Source of the DNA: Alphaproteobacteria bacterium
GTDB lineage: Bacteria > Pseudomonadota > Alphaproteobacteria > UBA6615
Direction: 5' to 3'
Length of the DNA: 64,000 nucleotides
Assembly (NCBI GenBank): GCA_021774445.1
Contig: JAJFJA010000019.1
Location: 124,001-188,000 of the forward strand
Shown here in pieces: positions 50,514-59,147 of the stretch. The position numbers and the translations under genes are program-made. The notes below the pieces were generated by a model, which made no database searches, was not told where the DNA came from, and was given only the letters and a program-made list of their open reading frames with translations. Within the stretch, counting starts at the first letter, position 1. Each line of letters begins with the position of its first letter.

Positions 50514-51052
50514 CCGGCTTCTCGATAAAGATCTTTCTCAAGCTCACCTTCGTGCAATGCTATCGTCCGTTGGTCACGAAAGCGTTTGCCAACAGTCCGA
50601 GCCGGGTTACCCGAGACGATATCGTAAGGAGCGACGTCGCTCGTAACCACGGAGCCGGCGGCAACTATGGCGCCGCGGCCAATAGATGTGCCGCTGAGGA
50701 CTATCGATCCGTAGCCAATCCAAATATCCTCGCCAATACAGACCTTACTCTTCGGGTCGTTCTGCAACGACTGATCTTCGCCAATCCAGGCCGCCAGTCT
50801 GACGAGGCTGCCGACTTCTCGGAAATTATGGTCTCGTCGTCCGACTATGCCGACGTTGTTGGCGATCAGCGTGCCGCGACCAATTTTGCCGTTGCATTGG
50901 ATCGTACAGAATTTCCCAACATAGACGTCGTCACCGATTACCAGGCTGTTCGGGGCCGAAATTATCGAGCCAAGGCCAACATGAAAGCGTTTTCCGAGGG
51001 AAACATTTTTCCGCACGAAAACCAGTCTCTTTACTATTTGCCACGGTGACAT
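50510..51052 (-). CDS. Left-handed beta-helix acyltransferase (hexapeptide family)
   Basis: The 180-residue protein is made of hexapeptide repeats: VGLGSIISAPNSLVIGDDVY, VGKFCTIQCNGKIGRGTLIA, NNVGIVGRRDHNFRE (active-site His region), KVCIGEDIWIGYGSIVLSGT and SIGRGAIVAAGSVVTSDV, ending in VSGNPARTVGKRFRDQ. Such trimeric enzymes move acetyl groups to sugar hydroxyls or amines. It is the first gene of the minus-strand acyltransferase-GT4-GT4 operon, so it probably O-acetylates the glycan. The upstream lipoprotein gene is separated by its own terminator, so this operon needs its own promoter in the short gap. Confidence 0.9.
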   Translation of the reverse strand: MSPWQIVKRLVFVRKNVSLGKRFHVGLGSIISAPNSLVIGDDVYVGKFCTIQCNGKIGRGTLIANNVGIVGRRDHNFREVGSLVRLAAWIGEDQSLQNDPKSKVCIGEDIWIGYGSIVLSGTSIGRGAIVAAGSVVTSDVAPYDIVSGNPARTVGKRFRDQRTIALHEGELEKDLYREAG

Positions 51053-51111
51053 GACGGCATGCCTCGTACTTAACGGAGATGCGATGTATGTCGGGCCGAA
51101 ACGCCGTTGGC

Positions 51112-51152
51112 GAAAACGGAGCGAGTGCCGGTTGGCAGCTCGCTCCGTTTCG
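51112..51152 (-). terminator. Strong intrinsic terminator of the lipoprotein gene
   Basis: AAACGGAGCGAG (51114-51125) and CTCGCTCCGTTT (51139-51150) form a perfect 12-bp stem, extended inward by TGCC/GGCA. On the minus strand it ends in TTTT and starts about 30 bp after the lipoprotein stop. It closes that gene before the acyltransferase operon begins. Confidence 0.85.
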
Positions 51153-51181
51153 ACTTCAACGCGTCCGCTCTCGCAGACCGC

Positions 51182-51847
51182 TTACTTCTCGGCTACGGCA
51201 TCCGTGGTCTCCTCGGGCGCGATGCCGAGGAGCTTCTGAACATCAAAGACCAGAGCGCCGTTGCGGAGCATTTTTTCCATCCCGGGCTCGGTCGTGCCGC
51301 GCATCGCCTCAAAGATGACACCCTCGGCCTCGGCTTGAATGCGATGGCCGTTGACGGATATAGAGTCAACGATGAGGTTGCGGTCGAACATCCTGTCCTC
51401 GACCTCTTTGTACTTGTCGTTGCTGAAGAGGACACTCACGACCTTCGGGCCACCTTCCGGCATGTCGACGTCAAAGCTGACGTCCTTCCAGCGCAAGTTG
51501 CCGTTGCGCCGCTTACGCGACCCAGCAGAGAAGGGAACGATGCGGGCACCGTCATAGGTCACTGCAAAGCCCTCAGTCGCCGTATCGAGCGCCCAATCGA
51601 CGACGCCACTACCGACCTCCGCACCGTCCATATAGACGGTGAACTCCGGTCCGCCTTCGAACCCCTCGCCGGAAACCCGGACCATTATTTGGCCTGGCCC
51701 AGCCGGGATCAGCGGAGCGTTCTCGATGGTCTCGAGGCTGGCCTTGATGGCGCCGGCTTCGCCGGTCGTCTCGGCATCGCCCGAGGCACAAGCGGAAAGC
51801 AGCATTGCCGCCGCGGTAACTAACAAAATCTTCGAACTATTACTCAT
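51182..51847 (-). CDS. Lipoprotein with xylan-binding-like (CBM60/CBM36-type) domain
   Basis: The 221-residue product from ATG 51847 (GGAG upstream) has a lipoprotein signal ILLVTAAAMLLSAC with Cys20 as lipidation site. After a short linker comes a beta-sandwich domain: IMVRVSGEGFEGGPEFTVYM, DGAEVGSG, VVSVLFSNDKY and DRNLIVDSISVNG. The FSND and DRNL-V-I-VNG pattern matches the Ca-dependent xylan-binding modules of families 60/36. Those normally sit on xylanases; here the domain stands alone on a membrane-anchored protein. It is a single-gene unit with its own terminator, between ugd and the acyltransferase operon, and may hold or sense the polysaccharide made by this locus. The last 55 residues are not assigned. 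Confidence 0.78.
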   Translation of the reverse strand: MSNSSKILLVTAAAMLLSACASGDAETTGEAGAIKASLETIENAPLIPAGPGQIMVRVSGEGFEGGPEFTVYMDGAEVGSGVVDWALDTATEGFAVTYDGARIVPFSAGSRKRRNGNLRWKDVSFDVDMPEGGPKVVSVLFSNDKYKEVEDRMFDRNLIVDSISVNGHRIQAEAEGVIFEAMRGTTEPGMEKMLRNGALVFDVQKLLGIAPEETTDAVAEK

Positions 51848-52095
51848 TGGAAATACTCCGTACCTACATGGCAATTCCGGGCCTGAACACACCCAATAAA
51901 TGCGTGTCCTATGGCACCCTTCACTTGCAAGATACGACGCTTTTACCCCCTACCCTCGAGGTAAAATGCCATATTTTGGCGAGTTCGGATTACTCCGAGA
52001 GGCCGCAAAAGTGACGCCGCGCCCAAATGGCATATGGACGCGGCGGTTTTGCAGGAATCCGGTATGGGGAGGGTGTGGTGCGGCTCCCGAAAACG

Positions 52096-53442
52096 CTACT
52101 CGGCAACCTCGTACCGCTCCGACCAGCGCTGGATCCAGGCGCGACCAACACTGATATAATCGATCCCCGCTGCAGCCATTTCGGCCGGATCATAGAGATT
52201 GCGGAGGTCGACGATCTGGGGCTGGCGAAGCAGCAATTTCACGCGCTGAATGTCGAGGTTCTTGAAATCGTCCCATTCCGTCGCGATGACGGCAACGTCC
52301 GCGCCCTTGAGGGCGGCATAGCCGTCCGTGGCCCAGCTGACGCCGCGCAACAGCTTACCGGCCTGCTCCATGGCCTCAGGGTCGTAGGCCTGAACCCTCG
52401 CCCCGGCCTGCTGCAGGCCGCGGATGATGTCGAGACTGGGCGACTCGCGGACATCGTCGGTATTGGCCTTAAAGGCAACGCCGAGCACCGCCACGGTGGC
52501 ACCGACGACCTGACCACCCAGCATGTCGAGTATGCGGCCGGTCACCGCCCGCTTGCGATCCTCATTGGCGTCGATTGCCGCCTCCGTGACCTTGAGTTGC
52601 TTGCCGGCATTACGAGCCAAGTTTCGTAAGGCTCTGGTATCTTTGGGAAAACAGGAGCCGCCGTAACCAGGACCCGGGTTCAGGAACAATTTGCCGATGC
52701 GGTTATCCAGGCCCATACCCTTCGAAACATCGGTGATATCGGCGCCAACCAACTCGGCGAGATCGGCTATCTCGTTGATGAAGGAGATTTTGACCGCCAG
52801 GAAGCTGTTGGCGGCGTATTTGATGGTCTCGGCCGTCTCGATGTTGGTGTAGAGAACCGGCACACCACGCTCGGCTAGGGGCCGATATAGTACCCGCATG
52901 ACGGCGCGGGCCCGCTCAGTCTCAGCGCCGACAACAATCCGGTCCGGACTAAGGAAATCCTCTATCGCCGCGCCTTCGCGCAGGAATTCCGGGTTCGAAA
53001 CGACGTCGAAGTCCAGGCCGGGACGGATCCCGGCGATGTGCTTGTGCAGCAGCCGGCCGGTCCCGATCGGCACAGTGGACTTGGTGACGAACACGGTGTG
53101 ACCGGAGAGAGAGGGCACAATCTCATCGATGGCGGCAAAGAGCTGGCTCAGATCGGCATCGCCGTCCTCGTCCTTGCTGGGGGTGCCGACGGCAAGGAAA
53201 ACCGCATCCGCCGGGCGCACCGCCGCGGCCATATCGTTCGTGAACTTAAGCCGGCCGGTGGCGACGTTGGCGCGTACCAGCCCGTCGAGGCCGGGCTCGT
53301 GAATGGGAATCTCGCCGCGATGCAGGGACGCAACCTTGGCGGCATCCTTATCAACGCAAGTCACCGACCAACCAAGTTCGGCAAAGCAAGTGCCAGCCAC
53401 CAGGCCTACATAGCCAGTACCGATCACCGCTATCTGCAACAT
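52096..53442 (-). CDS. ugd: UDP-glucose 6-dehydrogenase
   Basis: The 448-residue enzyme has NAD motif IAVIGTGYVGLVAGTCFAEL, CVDKDAAKV, AVGTPSKDEDGDADLSQL, KSTVPIGTG, SNPEFLREGAAIEDFL, the catalytic YGGSCFPKDTRAL with Cys264, and LGVAFKANTDDVRESPSLDI in the last domain. All key residues of UDP-glucose dehydrogenase are there. It makes UDP-glucuronate, the substrate for the ArnA-like decarboxylase at 36.9 kb and a possible building block of the polymer. It is on the minus strand, separated by about 250 bp from the lipoprotein gene. The C-terminus YISVGRAWIQRW is normal for the family. Confidence 0.95.
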   Translation of the reverse strand: MLQIAVIGTGYVGLVAGTCFAELGWSVTCVDKDAAKVASLHRGEIPIHEPGLDGLVRANVATGRLKFTNDMAAAVRPADAVFLAVGTPSKDEDGDADLSQLFAAIDEIVPSLSGHTVFVTKSTVPIGTGRLLHKHIAGIRPGLDFDVVSNPEFLREGAAIEDFLSPDRIVVGAETERARAVMRVLYRPLAERGVPVLYTNIETAETIKYAANSFLAVKISFINEIADLAELVGADITDVSKGMGLDNRIGKLFLNPGPGYGGSCFPKDTRALRNLARNAGKQLKVTEAAIDANEDRKRAVTGRILDMLGGQVVGATVAVLGVAFKANTDDVRESPSLDIIRGLQQAGARVQAYDPEAMEQAGKLLRGVSWATDGYAALKGADVAVIATEWDDFKNLDIQRVKLLLRQPQIVDLRNLYDPAEMAAAGIDYISVGRAWIQRWSERYEVAE

Positions 53443-53913
53443 ACCAAAACTCTCCCCGCAAATACCTGAAAACTCAAATAGAAAGCCCGACGGGCTGGGT
53501 TCGCCAATTGCCCGAAAAACTCTGCTGCTATGGGTAAGTATCGAAATCGCAAAACAAAACGGTGTCCACCGCGAGGAAGCGGTACCACCGCCGAGCGGCT
53601 ATTCCTTCGATGATTCCGCGCGTTTTGGAGGAGATATACTGAAATATCTATCCCGTATTCGCATGATCGTATTCTTTCCGGACCCTGTTTTGTTCAATAC
53701 TCGTCTGTTATATACGTTGGCACGGAAGAGTCTTCGCCAATAAATGGGTAGGGATTACCGATAGGATCCCGCTGCCTGCCTTGCCGCGCGATAGTCAGTG
53801 CTTATCAGTACCGAGCTGGCCGGCGGCGCGAAAAACGGTGTCTTTGCCAGCGGCGCAGCGGCAGCCGCCAACCTTGGGTGGCCGCGCTGATATGCCTCAG
53901 CCGATCGGTGCGC
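53443..53913. other. Long intergenic region at the right border of the polysaccharide locus
   Basis: These 471 bp hold no gene that I can support. They must contain the ugd promoter on the minus strand; a TATATAAC-like box lies at about 53708-53715. A small hairpin AGCCC-GAC-GGGCT is at 53484-53496. On the plus strand a GGAGGAG at 53627-53633 precedes a frame that stops at 53743 and could give 26-34 residues, but its only ATG (53663) is too far from the ribosome site. Confidence 0.45.
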
Positions 53914-55140
53914 TCACACACCGAGGCCCGGATCGATGTCCGACCAAGTGCCGTCGGCAAGGACATCCTTGAGGCGGCCCACCGCGTCCCAGATATCGAC
54001 GTGGCGCAGGGTTAGGGGGCCAAGGCCAAATCGGATGCTATCAGGCGCCCGGTGAGAGCAAATAACGCCATGCTGGGCCAGGGCCTCGACCAAAGCCGCG
54101 CCGCCGGCGTGAGAGATACTGATATGTCCGCCGCGGCGGGCGTGGCCATGGGGTGAGGCAAGGTTCACATCGGGGCAGCGCTGGCCGAGCAGGTCCACCA
54201 TGAGGCGGCTGAGGCTGGCATGTTTGTCGTATACCGCTTGTGGGGCGACCGTTGACCAGATGTCCAGCGCGGTCTCTAGGACGGCATTGGCGAGCACCGG
54301 TGGGGTGCCGCAAAGTTGGCGCCTAATATCCGGTGCCGGGGTGTATTCGGTGGCAAAATCGAACTGGGCAGCGTGGCCCATCCAGCCGGATAAGACCGGC
54401 TGTACGGCCCTCTGGTGGCGCTGGGCGACGTAGAGGAAGGCTGGGGCTCCAGGGCCTCCGCAGAGGTATTTGTACGTGCAGCCGACCGCAAAATCGGCGC
54501 CAGCGGCATTTAAGTCGACGGGAATTACCCCGGCCGCGTGGGACAAGTCCCACAGAGCCAGCGCGCCGGCTTGATGGGCGGCCGCGGTCAGCCGCGCCAT
54601 GTCATGGCGACGGCTGGTCCGGTAGTCGACCAAGCTCATAGACAGGATCGCCGTGTCCTCTTTCAGATGATCAGCGGGATCGTCATCCTCGGGCACCAGA
54701 TGAAGCTCACAGTCGTGGCCGAGGAAATCACGCAGGCCTTGAGCGACATAGAGGTCGGTGGGGAAGTTGCCGGCCTCGGACAGGATGACGGGCCGCCCGT
54801 GACGCAATTTCAGGGCGGCCGCGAGAAGCTTGAACAAATTGACCGAGGTACTGTCGCATACCAGTACCTCGCCGGCGGCAGCGCCGATCAGGGGTGCAAT
54901 TCGATCGCCATGACGGGTCGGCGCGGAGAGCCACTCGCCAGTCGACCAGCTGCGGCGGCGGTCGTGGCTCCAACCCTGCCGCATAACCTGCAAAAGCCGC
55001 TCAGGCGCTGCTTTGGGCATAGCCCCGACGGAGTTGGCGTCGAGGTAGATCCGATCCCCCTCGGGCTGGTGAAAAAGGTCCCGCAGCGCCGCGAGTGGAT
55101 CAGCGCGATCCAGCGCCTCGCATTGTTGATATGTAATCAT
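53914..55140 (-). CDS. kynU: Kynureninase
   Basis: The 408-residue PLP enzyme follows the kynureninase pattern: IYLDANSVGAMPKAAPERLL, WSTGEWLSAPTRHGDRIAPL, VCDSTSVNLFKLLAAALKL, ALWDLSHAAGVIPVDL, the PLP lysine in GCTYKYLCGGPGAPAFLYVA, SGWMGHAAQFDFATEYTPAP and a C-terminal GHISISHAGG. It splits kynurenine to anthranilate and alanine in tryptophan breakdown or NAD-related routes. ATG at 55140 has AAGGTGG upstream; the frame is open to 55236, but that part adds no family sequence. No kynA or kynB is nearby. It is divergent from the hydantoinase-like pair, and nothing suggests a shared pathway. Confidence 0.93.
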   Translation of the reverse strand: MITYQQCEALDRADPLAALRDLFHQPEGDRIYLDANSVGAMPKAAPERLLQVMRQGWSHDRRRSWSTGEWLSAPTRHGDRIAPLIGAAAGEVLVCDSTSVNLFKLLAAALKLRHGRPVILSEAGNFPTDLYVAQGLRDFLGHDCELHLVPEDDDPADHLKEDTAILSMSLVDYRTSRRHDMARLTAAAHQAGALALWDLSHAAGVIPVDLNAAGADFAVGCTYKYLCGGPGAPAFLYVAQRHQRAVQPVLSGWMGHAAQFDFATEYTPAPDIRRQLCGTPPVLANAVLETALDIWSTVAPQAVYDKHASLSRLMVDLLGQRCPDVNLASPHGHARRGGHISISHAGGAALVEALAQHGVICSHRAPDSIRFGLGPLTLRHVDIWDAVGRLKDVLADGTWSDIDPGLGV

Positions 55141-55305
55141 TACGCCACCTTCGTGGCCGGCAAGGGCCAGCCTGACTTGGTCAATGCTATAGGCAATATT
55201 ATTTGCAATGTCATATAATATCGCTCGCGTCTTCAAGCCCGACGGTGGCGAGGGTCAGCGTACCCAGGCTGGAGTCGCCGGCGCACCCGGCAGGAGACGA
55301 ACCGG

Positions 55306-57423
55306 ATGAATGTTACGACCAAACCCGCTCGGCAGGGGCGCCTTGCGGTTGATATCGGCGGGACGTTTACCGATGTCGCCCTGGAATTCGCGGAGGCATC
55401 CGGGACTGCCCGGGTGACGGCGAAAGTCCTAACCACCCCGAGGTCACCGGAAGAAGGCGTGATGCGCGGCGTTGCAGAAGCGCTTCAACAAGCCGGTCTA
55501 ACGGCGGCGGACATTGGGGTCATCATTCATGGAACGACCCTGGCAACCAATGCCCTGATCGAACGTAAGGGTGCAAAAACAGCCTTCATTACCACCGAGG
55601 GCTTCAGAGATGTGCTCGAGACCGGCTATGAGAAACGGTTCGAGCACTATGATGTGAATATCGACAAACCAACACCTTTGGTGGCGCGTCCACACCGGTT
55701 CCCAGTACCGGAGCGCATGAGCGCCCGCGGCGAGGTGCTGCTGCCGCTTGATGAAGATGCCGTTCGTGGATTGGTCCCGGTGTTAGAGGGACAAGAGATC
55801 GCCAGTGTGGCCGTGGGCTACCTGCACAGCTATGTGGATGACCGCCACGAGCGCCGGACCCGAGATATTCTCACGGCCGCCATGCCTAATCTTAGCATTA
55901 CTCTTTCCGCCGAGGTGGGGCCGGAAATCCGTGAATATGAGCGGTTCTCGACGGCGTGCGCCAACGCCTATGTACAACCCCTGATGAGCCGGTATCTGCG
56001 GCGGCTCGCCGAGCTGCTCGCCGCCGAGGGCCTGGCTTGTCCACTGTTCCTCATGATGTCCGGCGGCGGGTTGACGACCTTGGACACGGCGACACGCTTC
56101 CCGATCCGGCTGGTGGAGTCCGGCCCGGCGGGCGGCGCCATCCTGGCCAGTCACGTGGCTGCCCAAGGCGGTTTCTCGGAAGTGGTGGCGTTCGACATGG
56201 GCGGCACGACGGCGAAACTTTGTCTGATCACCGACAGCACACCGGAGAAATCGCGACGATTCGAGGTCGCACGGATGTATCGCGACCTTAAAGGCAGTGG
56301 GCTGCCGCTGCGCATTCCGGTAATCGAGATGGTGGAAATCGGTGCCGGGGGCGGTTCTATCGCCAGGGTGGACGCCATGCGGCGGATCGCGGTCGGTCCG
56401 GATAGCGCCGGTTCCGAGCCCGGACCGGCGTGTTACAAACGCGGCGGCAAAACGGCCACGGTAACCGACGCCAATCTGGTGTTGGGCAAGATCCACGCCG
56501 ATCGGTTCGCCGGCGGGCAGATCGCACTCGATCCCGGTCTCGCGGCGGCTGCCTTGCGAGACAATGTGGGGGTGCCGCTGGGCTTGGAGGGAATATGGGC
56601 CGCCGCCGGGATCGTGGAGATCGTCGAGGAGAATATGGCCAATGCGGCTCGTGTCCATGCCATCGAACGCGGCAAGGTTATCAGCCGGCACACGATGATC
56701 GCCTTCGGCGGCGGCGCGCCGCTCCATGCCGGGCGGCTGGCGGACAAGCTGGGTATCGATAGGGTCGTGGTGCCCCTGGGCGCCGGCGTCGGTTCGGCGA
56801 TCGGCTTCTTGCGGGCGCCGATTTCCTACGAAGTCGTGCGCAGCCGCCACATCCTGCTAGACGATTTGAAGGTTGAGACGGCGAACGCGTTGCTGGCCGA
56901 GATGAGGGAAGCGGCGGAGGCGGTTGTCAGGCCCGGCGCGCCAGGTGCGGCGCTCGAAGAGGCACGATCGGTGGAAATGCGCTATGTGGGGCAGGGTCAT
57001 GAGCTGCCAATCCCGTTGCCTGCGGGTGCCCTGACGCCCTCCGACATGGCCGGGCTGAAGGGCCAGTATGAGGCGCGCTATGCGGAACAATATGGGCTGA
57101 GCGTGCCGGACATGCCCGTTGAGATCCTGACTTGGTCGACGACGCTGAGCACGCCTCAGCAGCTTCACCAAGGTGGACCGCCCTCCCCGGCCGTGCCGGC
57201 CGCGTCCACGCCCGACCCGAGTGGCTGGCGCGACCTGTTCGATACCCAAGCGGGCGGGATGGTACGAACCGCCGTCTTTTGGCGACCAGACCTGCCGCTC
57301 GGCGCGGTCCTGCGGGGGCCCGCCGTCATCATGGAAAATGAGACGGCAACGGTGGTTCCAGCGACTTTCGACGCGGCGATCGACGGGTCGGGGACGATCA
57401 TTTTGGAAAGGCGTGAACGATGA
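55306..57423 (+). CDS. Hydantoinase/oxoprolinase family protein, subunit A
   Basis: The 705-residue protein has the HyuA/acetone-carboxylase-beta-like plan with actin-like ATPase motifs: LAVDIGGTFTDVALEFAEAS, HGTTLATNALIERKGAKTAF, FDMGGTTAKLCLITD, EIGAGGGSIARVDAMRRIAV, GSEPGPACYKRGG and IAFGGGAPLHAG. With the B subunit it hydrolyses cyclic amides such as 5-oxoproline or N-methylhydantoin, using ATP. ATG has AGGAGA upstream. The stop overlaps the next start by ATGA. The family is certain; the substrate among hydantoin, oxoproline or related ring compounds is open. Cyclic amide ring opening would match the gamma-glutamyl theme at the left edge, but the two sites are far apart. Confidence 0.92.
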   Translation: MNVTTKPARQGRLAVDIGGTFTDVALEFAEASGTARVTAKVLTTPRSPEEGVMRGVAEALQQAGLTAADIGVIIHGTTLATNALIERKGAKTAFITTEGFRDVLETGYEKRFEHYDVNIDKPTPLVARPHRFPVPERMSARGEVLLPLDEDAVRGLVPVLEGQEIASVAVGYLHSYVDDRHERRTRDILTAAMPNLSITLSAEVGPEIREYERFSTACANAYVQPLMSRYLRRLAELLAAEGLACPLFLMMSGGGLTTLDTATRFPIRLVESGPAGGAILASHVAAQGGFSEVVAFDMGGTTAKLCLITDSTPEKSRRFEVARMYRDLKGSGLPLRIPVIEMVEIGAGGGSIARVDAMRRIAVGPDSAGSEPGPACYKRGGKTATVTDANLVLGKIHADRFAGGQIALDPGLAAAALRDNVGVPLGLEGIWAAAGIVEIVEENMANAARVHAIERGKVISRHTMIAFGGGAPLHAGRLADKLGIDRVVVPLGAGVGSAIGFLRAPISYEVVRSRHILLDDLKVETANALLAEMREAAEAVVRPGAPGAALEEARSVEMRYVGQGHELPIPLPAGALTPSDMAGLKGQYEARYAEQYGLSVPDMPVEILTWSTTLSTPQQLHQGGPPSPAVPAASTPDPSGWRDLFDTQAGGMVRTAVFWRPDLPLGAVLRGPAVIMENETATVVPATFDAAIDGSGTIILERRER

Positions 57424-59147
57424 CGGCGGCTGATGCCAAACCGAACGCGTTGGCTGAGATTCAGCGCCAGGTGATGTGGAACCGCCTGATCGCCGTGGTG
57501 GAGGAACAGGCGCAGGTGCTGTTGCGCACCGCGTTCGGGGCGGTGACGCGCGAAGCCGGGGATCTCTCGGCAGGGGTTTATGACTTGCAGGGCCGGATGC
57601 TGGCGCAAGCGGTGACCGGCACGCCGGGTCATGTGAATACGATGGCGATGGCGGCCGCGCATTTCCTGACCCGCTTTCCGATCGAGACGATGCAGCCCGG
57701 CGACGTTTTCGCCACTAACGATCCGTGGATGGGAACTGGGCATCTGTTCGACTTCGTGGTGCTGACCCCGGCTTTCCGTAATGGTCGGCCGGTCGCCCTA
57801 TTCGCCTCGACCTGCCACCTCATCGATGTCGGCGGCGTCGGGTTCAGCGCGGATGCCACATCGGTGTTCGAGGAAGGCATCTGCGTGCCGCATATGAAGC
57901 TGATGGATGGCGGGCACCCCAACGAGGTGCTGTTCGAGATCCTGGCAACCAATGTGCGCAATCCAGTAGAGGTGCGCGGCGACATTATGTCCCTCGTCGC
58001 CTGTAACGAGGCCGGGTGTATCCGGCTGGTCGAAATGATGAACGAGTTTGCGCTGAGCAATCTGGATGAGCTAGGCGGCTACATTCTGGAAAACTCGCGC
58101 ACGGCGGCGCTCGCGGCTGTCGCCAAGATCGACCCCGGCACCTATCGCCATAACATGACCCTGGACGGGTACGAAGAACCGGTGACCCTAATGGCGGCGG
58201 TGACGATCGGACCGGATGGCGCGCATGTCGATTATGACGGCTCCTCGGCGATGTCGCGCTACGGCATCAATTCGCCGATCTGCTATTCGGACGCCTATAC
58301 GGGCTTCGGGCTCAAATGCATCATCGCGCCGGACGTGCCGAACAATGCCGGATCGCTGGCCGTGTTCACGACCAGCGCGCCCGAGGGCACGATCGTCAAC
58401 CCGCCCCGGCCGGCCCCGGTCACCGCGCGGCATGTCATTGGGCAGATGCTGCCGGATCTGATTTTCGGCTGCTTGCACCAGGCGCTGCCGGACGGCGTGC
58501 CGGCGGAAGGGGCAGGCAGTATCTGGGTGCTCGCCATGGCCGGAGATTTCGACGATCGCAACGCGGGATTCAACGTCATGAGTGTCAGCGTCGGCGGGGT
58601 CGGCGCGCGGCCCCACAAGGATGGGCTGTCTTCAACCGCCTTTCCCAGCGGCGTCGGAGCGATCCCTGTCGAGGTCACAGAGGCCGCCTGCCCGCTGGTA
58701 TTCTGGCGGCGCGAATTACTGCCCGATTCCGGGGGCCCGGGGCAGTTTCGCGGCGGGCTGGGCCAAATCGTGGAAATAGGCAATAGCGAGGCGCGCGATT
58801 TCACCCTGTCGGCCGCGACTTTCGACCGCCTGCGTTTTGCCGCCCGGGGCCGCGATGGGGGGGCTGAGGGGTCACTGGGCAGCGTCGCCCTCAAGAGTGG
58901 CCCTCAGTTCACTACCAAAAGCACCCATACAATCCCGGCAGGCGATCGGGTTGTGCTGGAAATCCCAGGCGCCGGTGGCTTTGGCGCCGCCGTGACGCGC
59001 GACCCCCAGCGCGTTGCCGCCGAGGTTGCCGAGGGGCTGGTGACGCGCGACGCCGCTCGTGACGCTTATGCCGTGGTATTGACCGCCGAAGGCGCCGTTG
59101 ACGCCCTTGAGACAGATCAGTTGCGGGCTAGCCGCAGCTCGGGCTGA
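57420..59147 (+). CDS. Hydantoinase/oxoprolinase family protein, subunit B
   Basis: The 575-residue protein has HyuB features: LIAVVEEQAQVLLRTAFGAV, SAGVYDLQGRMLAQAVTGTP, VFATNDPWMGTGHLFDFVVL, NNAGSLAVFTTSAPEGTIVN, PFRP-like NPPRPAPVTARHV, and SGGPGQFRGGLGQIVEIG near the C-terminus. It pairs with subunit A (four-base overlap) to form an ATP-dependent cyclic amidohydrolase. Metal-binding His and Asp are within the N-terminal third. Its 3' end overlaps the convergent protease gene by 20 bp. No regulator or transporter gene is next to it. Confidence 0.92.
   Translation: MTAADAKPNALAEIQRQVMWNRLIAVVEEQAQVLLRTAFGAVTREAGDLSAGVYDLQGRMLAQAVTGTPGHVNTMAMAAAHFLTRFPIETMQPGDVFATNDPWMGTGHLFDFVVLTPAFRNGRPVALFASTCHLIDVGGVGFSADATSVFEEGICVPHMKLMDGGHPNEVLFEILATNVRNPVEVRGDIMSLVACNEAGCIRLVEMMNEFALSNLDELGGYILENSRTAALAAVAKIDPGTYRHNMTLDGYEEPVTLMAAVTIGPDGAHVDYDGSSAMSRYGINSPICYSDAYTGFGLKCIIAPDVPNNAGSLAVFTTSAPEGTIVNPPRPAPVTARHVIGQMLPDLIFGCLHQALPDGVPAEGAGSIWVLAMAGDFDDRNAGFNVMSVSVGGVGARPHKDGLSSTAFPSGVGAIPVEVTEAACPLVFWRRELLPDSGGPGQFRGGLGQIVEIGNSEARDFTLSAATFDRLRFAARGRDGGAEGSLGSVALKSGPQFTTKSTHTIPAGDRVVLEIPGAGGFGAAVTRDPQRVAAEVAEGLVTRDAARDAYAVVLTAEGAVDALETDQLRASRSSG

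Noticed and set aside
23241..53442. Exosortase/PEP-CTERM-type polysaccharide system, because AsnB, heparinase and WcaJ-like genes occur in those
   Set aside because: No exosortase, PEP-CTERM protein, Wzc-like or PrsK/PrsT-like genes are present in the window.
53443..53743. Long plus-strand open frame with a strong ribosome site (GGAGGAG at 53627-53633) ending at 53743
   Set aside because: The frame is open for about 100 codons but has no usable start; the only ATG gives 26 residues and is about 30 bases from the ribosome site. The translation shows no family. It may be a leader peptide, but there is too little to call.
55783..56850. A 355-codon minus-strand frame inside hyuA
   Set aside because: Antisense to strongly supported HyuA sequence, with no recognisable motif; a GC-driven shadow.
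53914..59147. One catabolic pathway joining kynureninase and the hydantoinase-like pair
   Set aside because: They are divergent and their known reactions do not connect directly; closeness alone is not enough.
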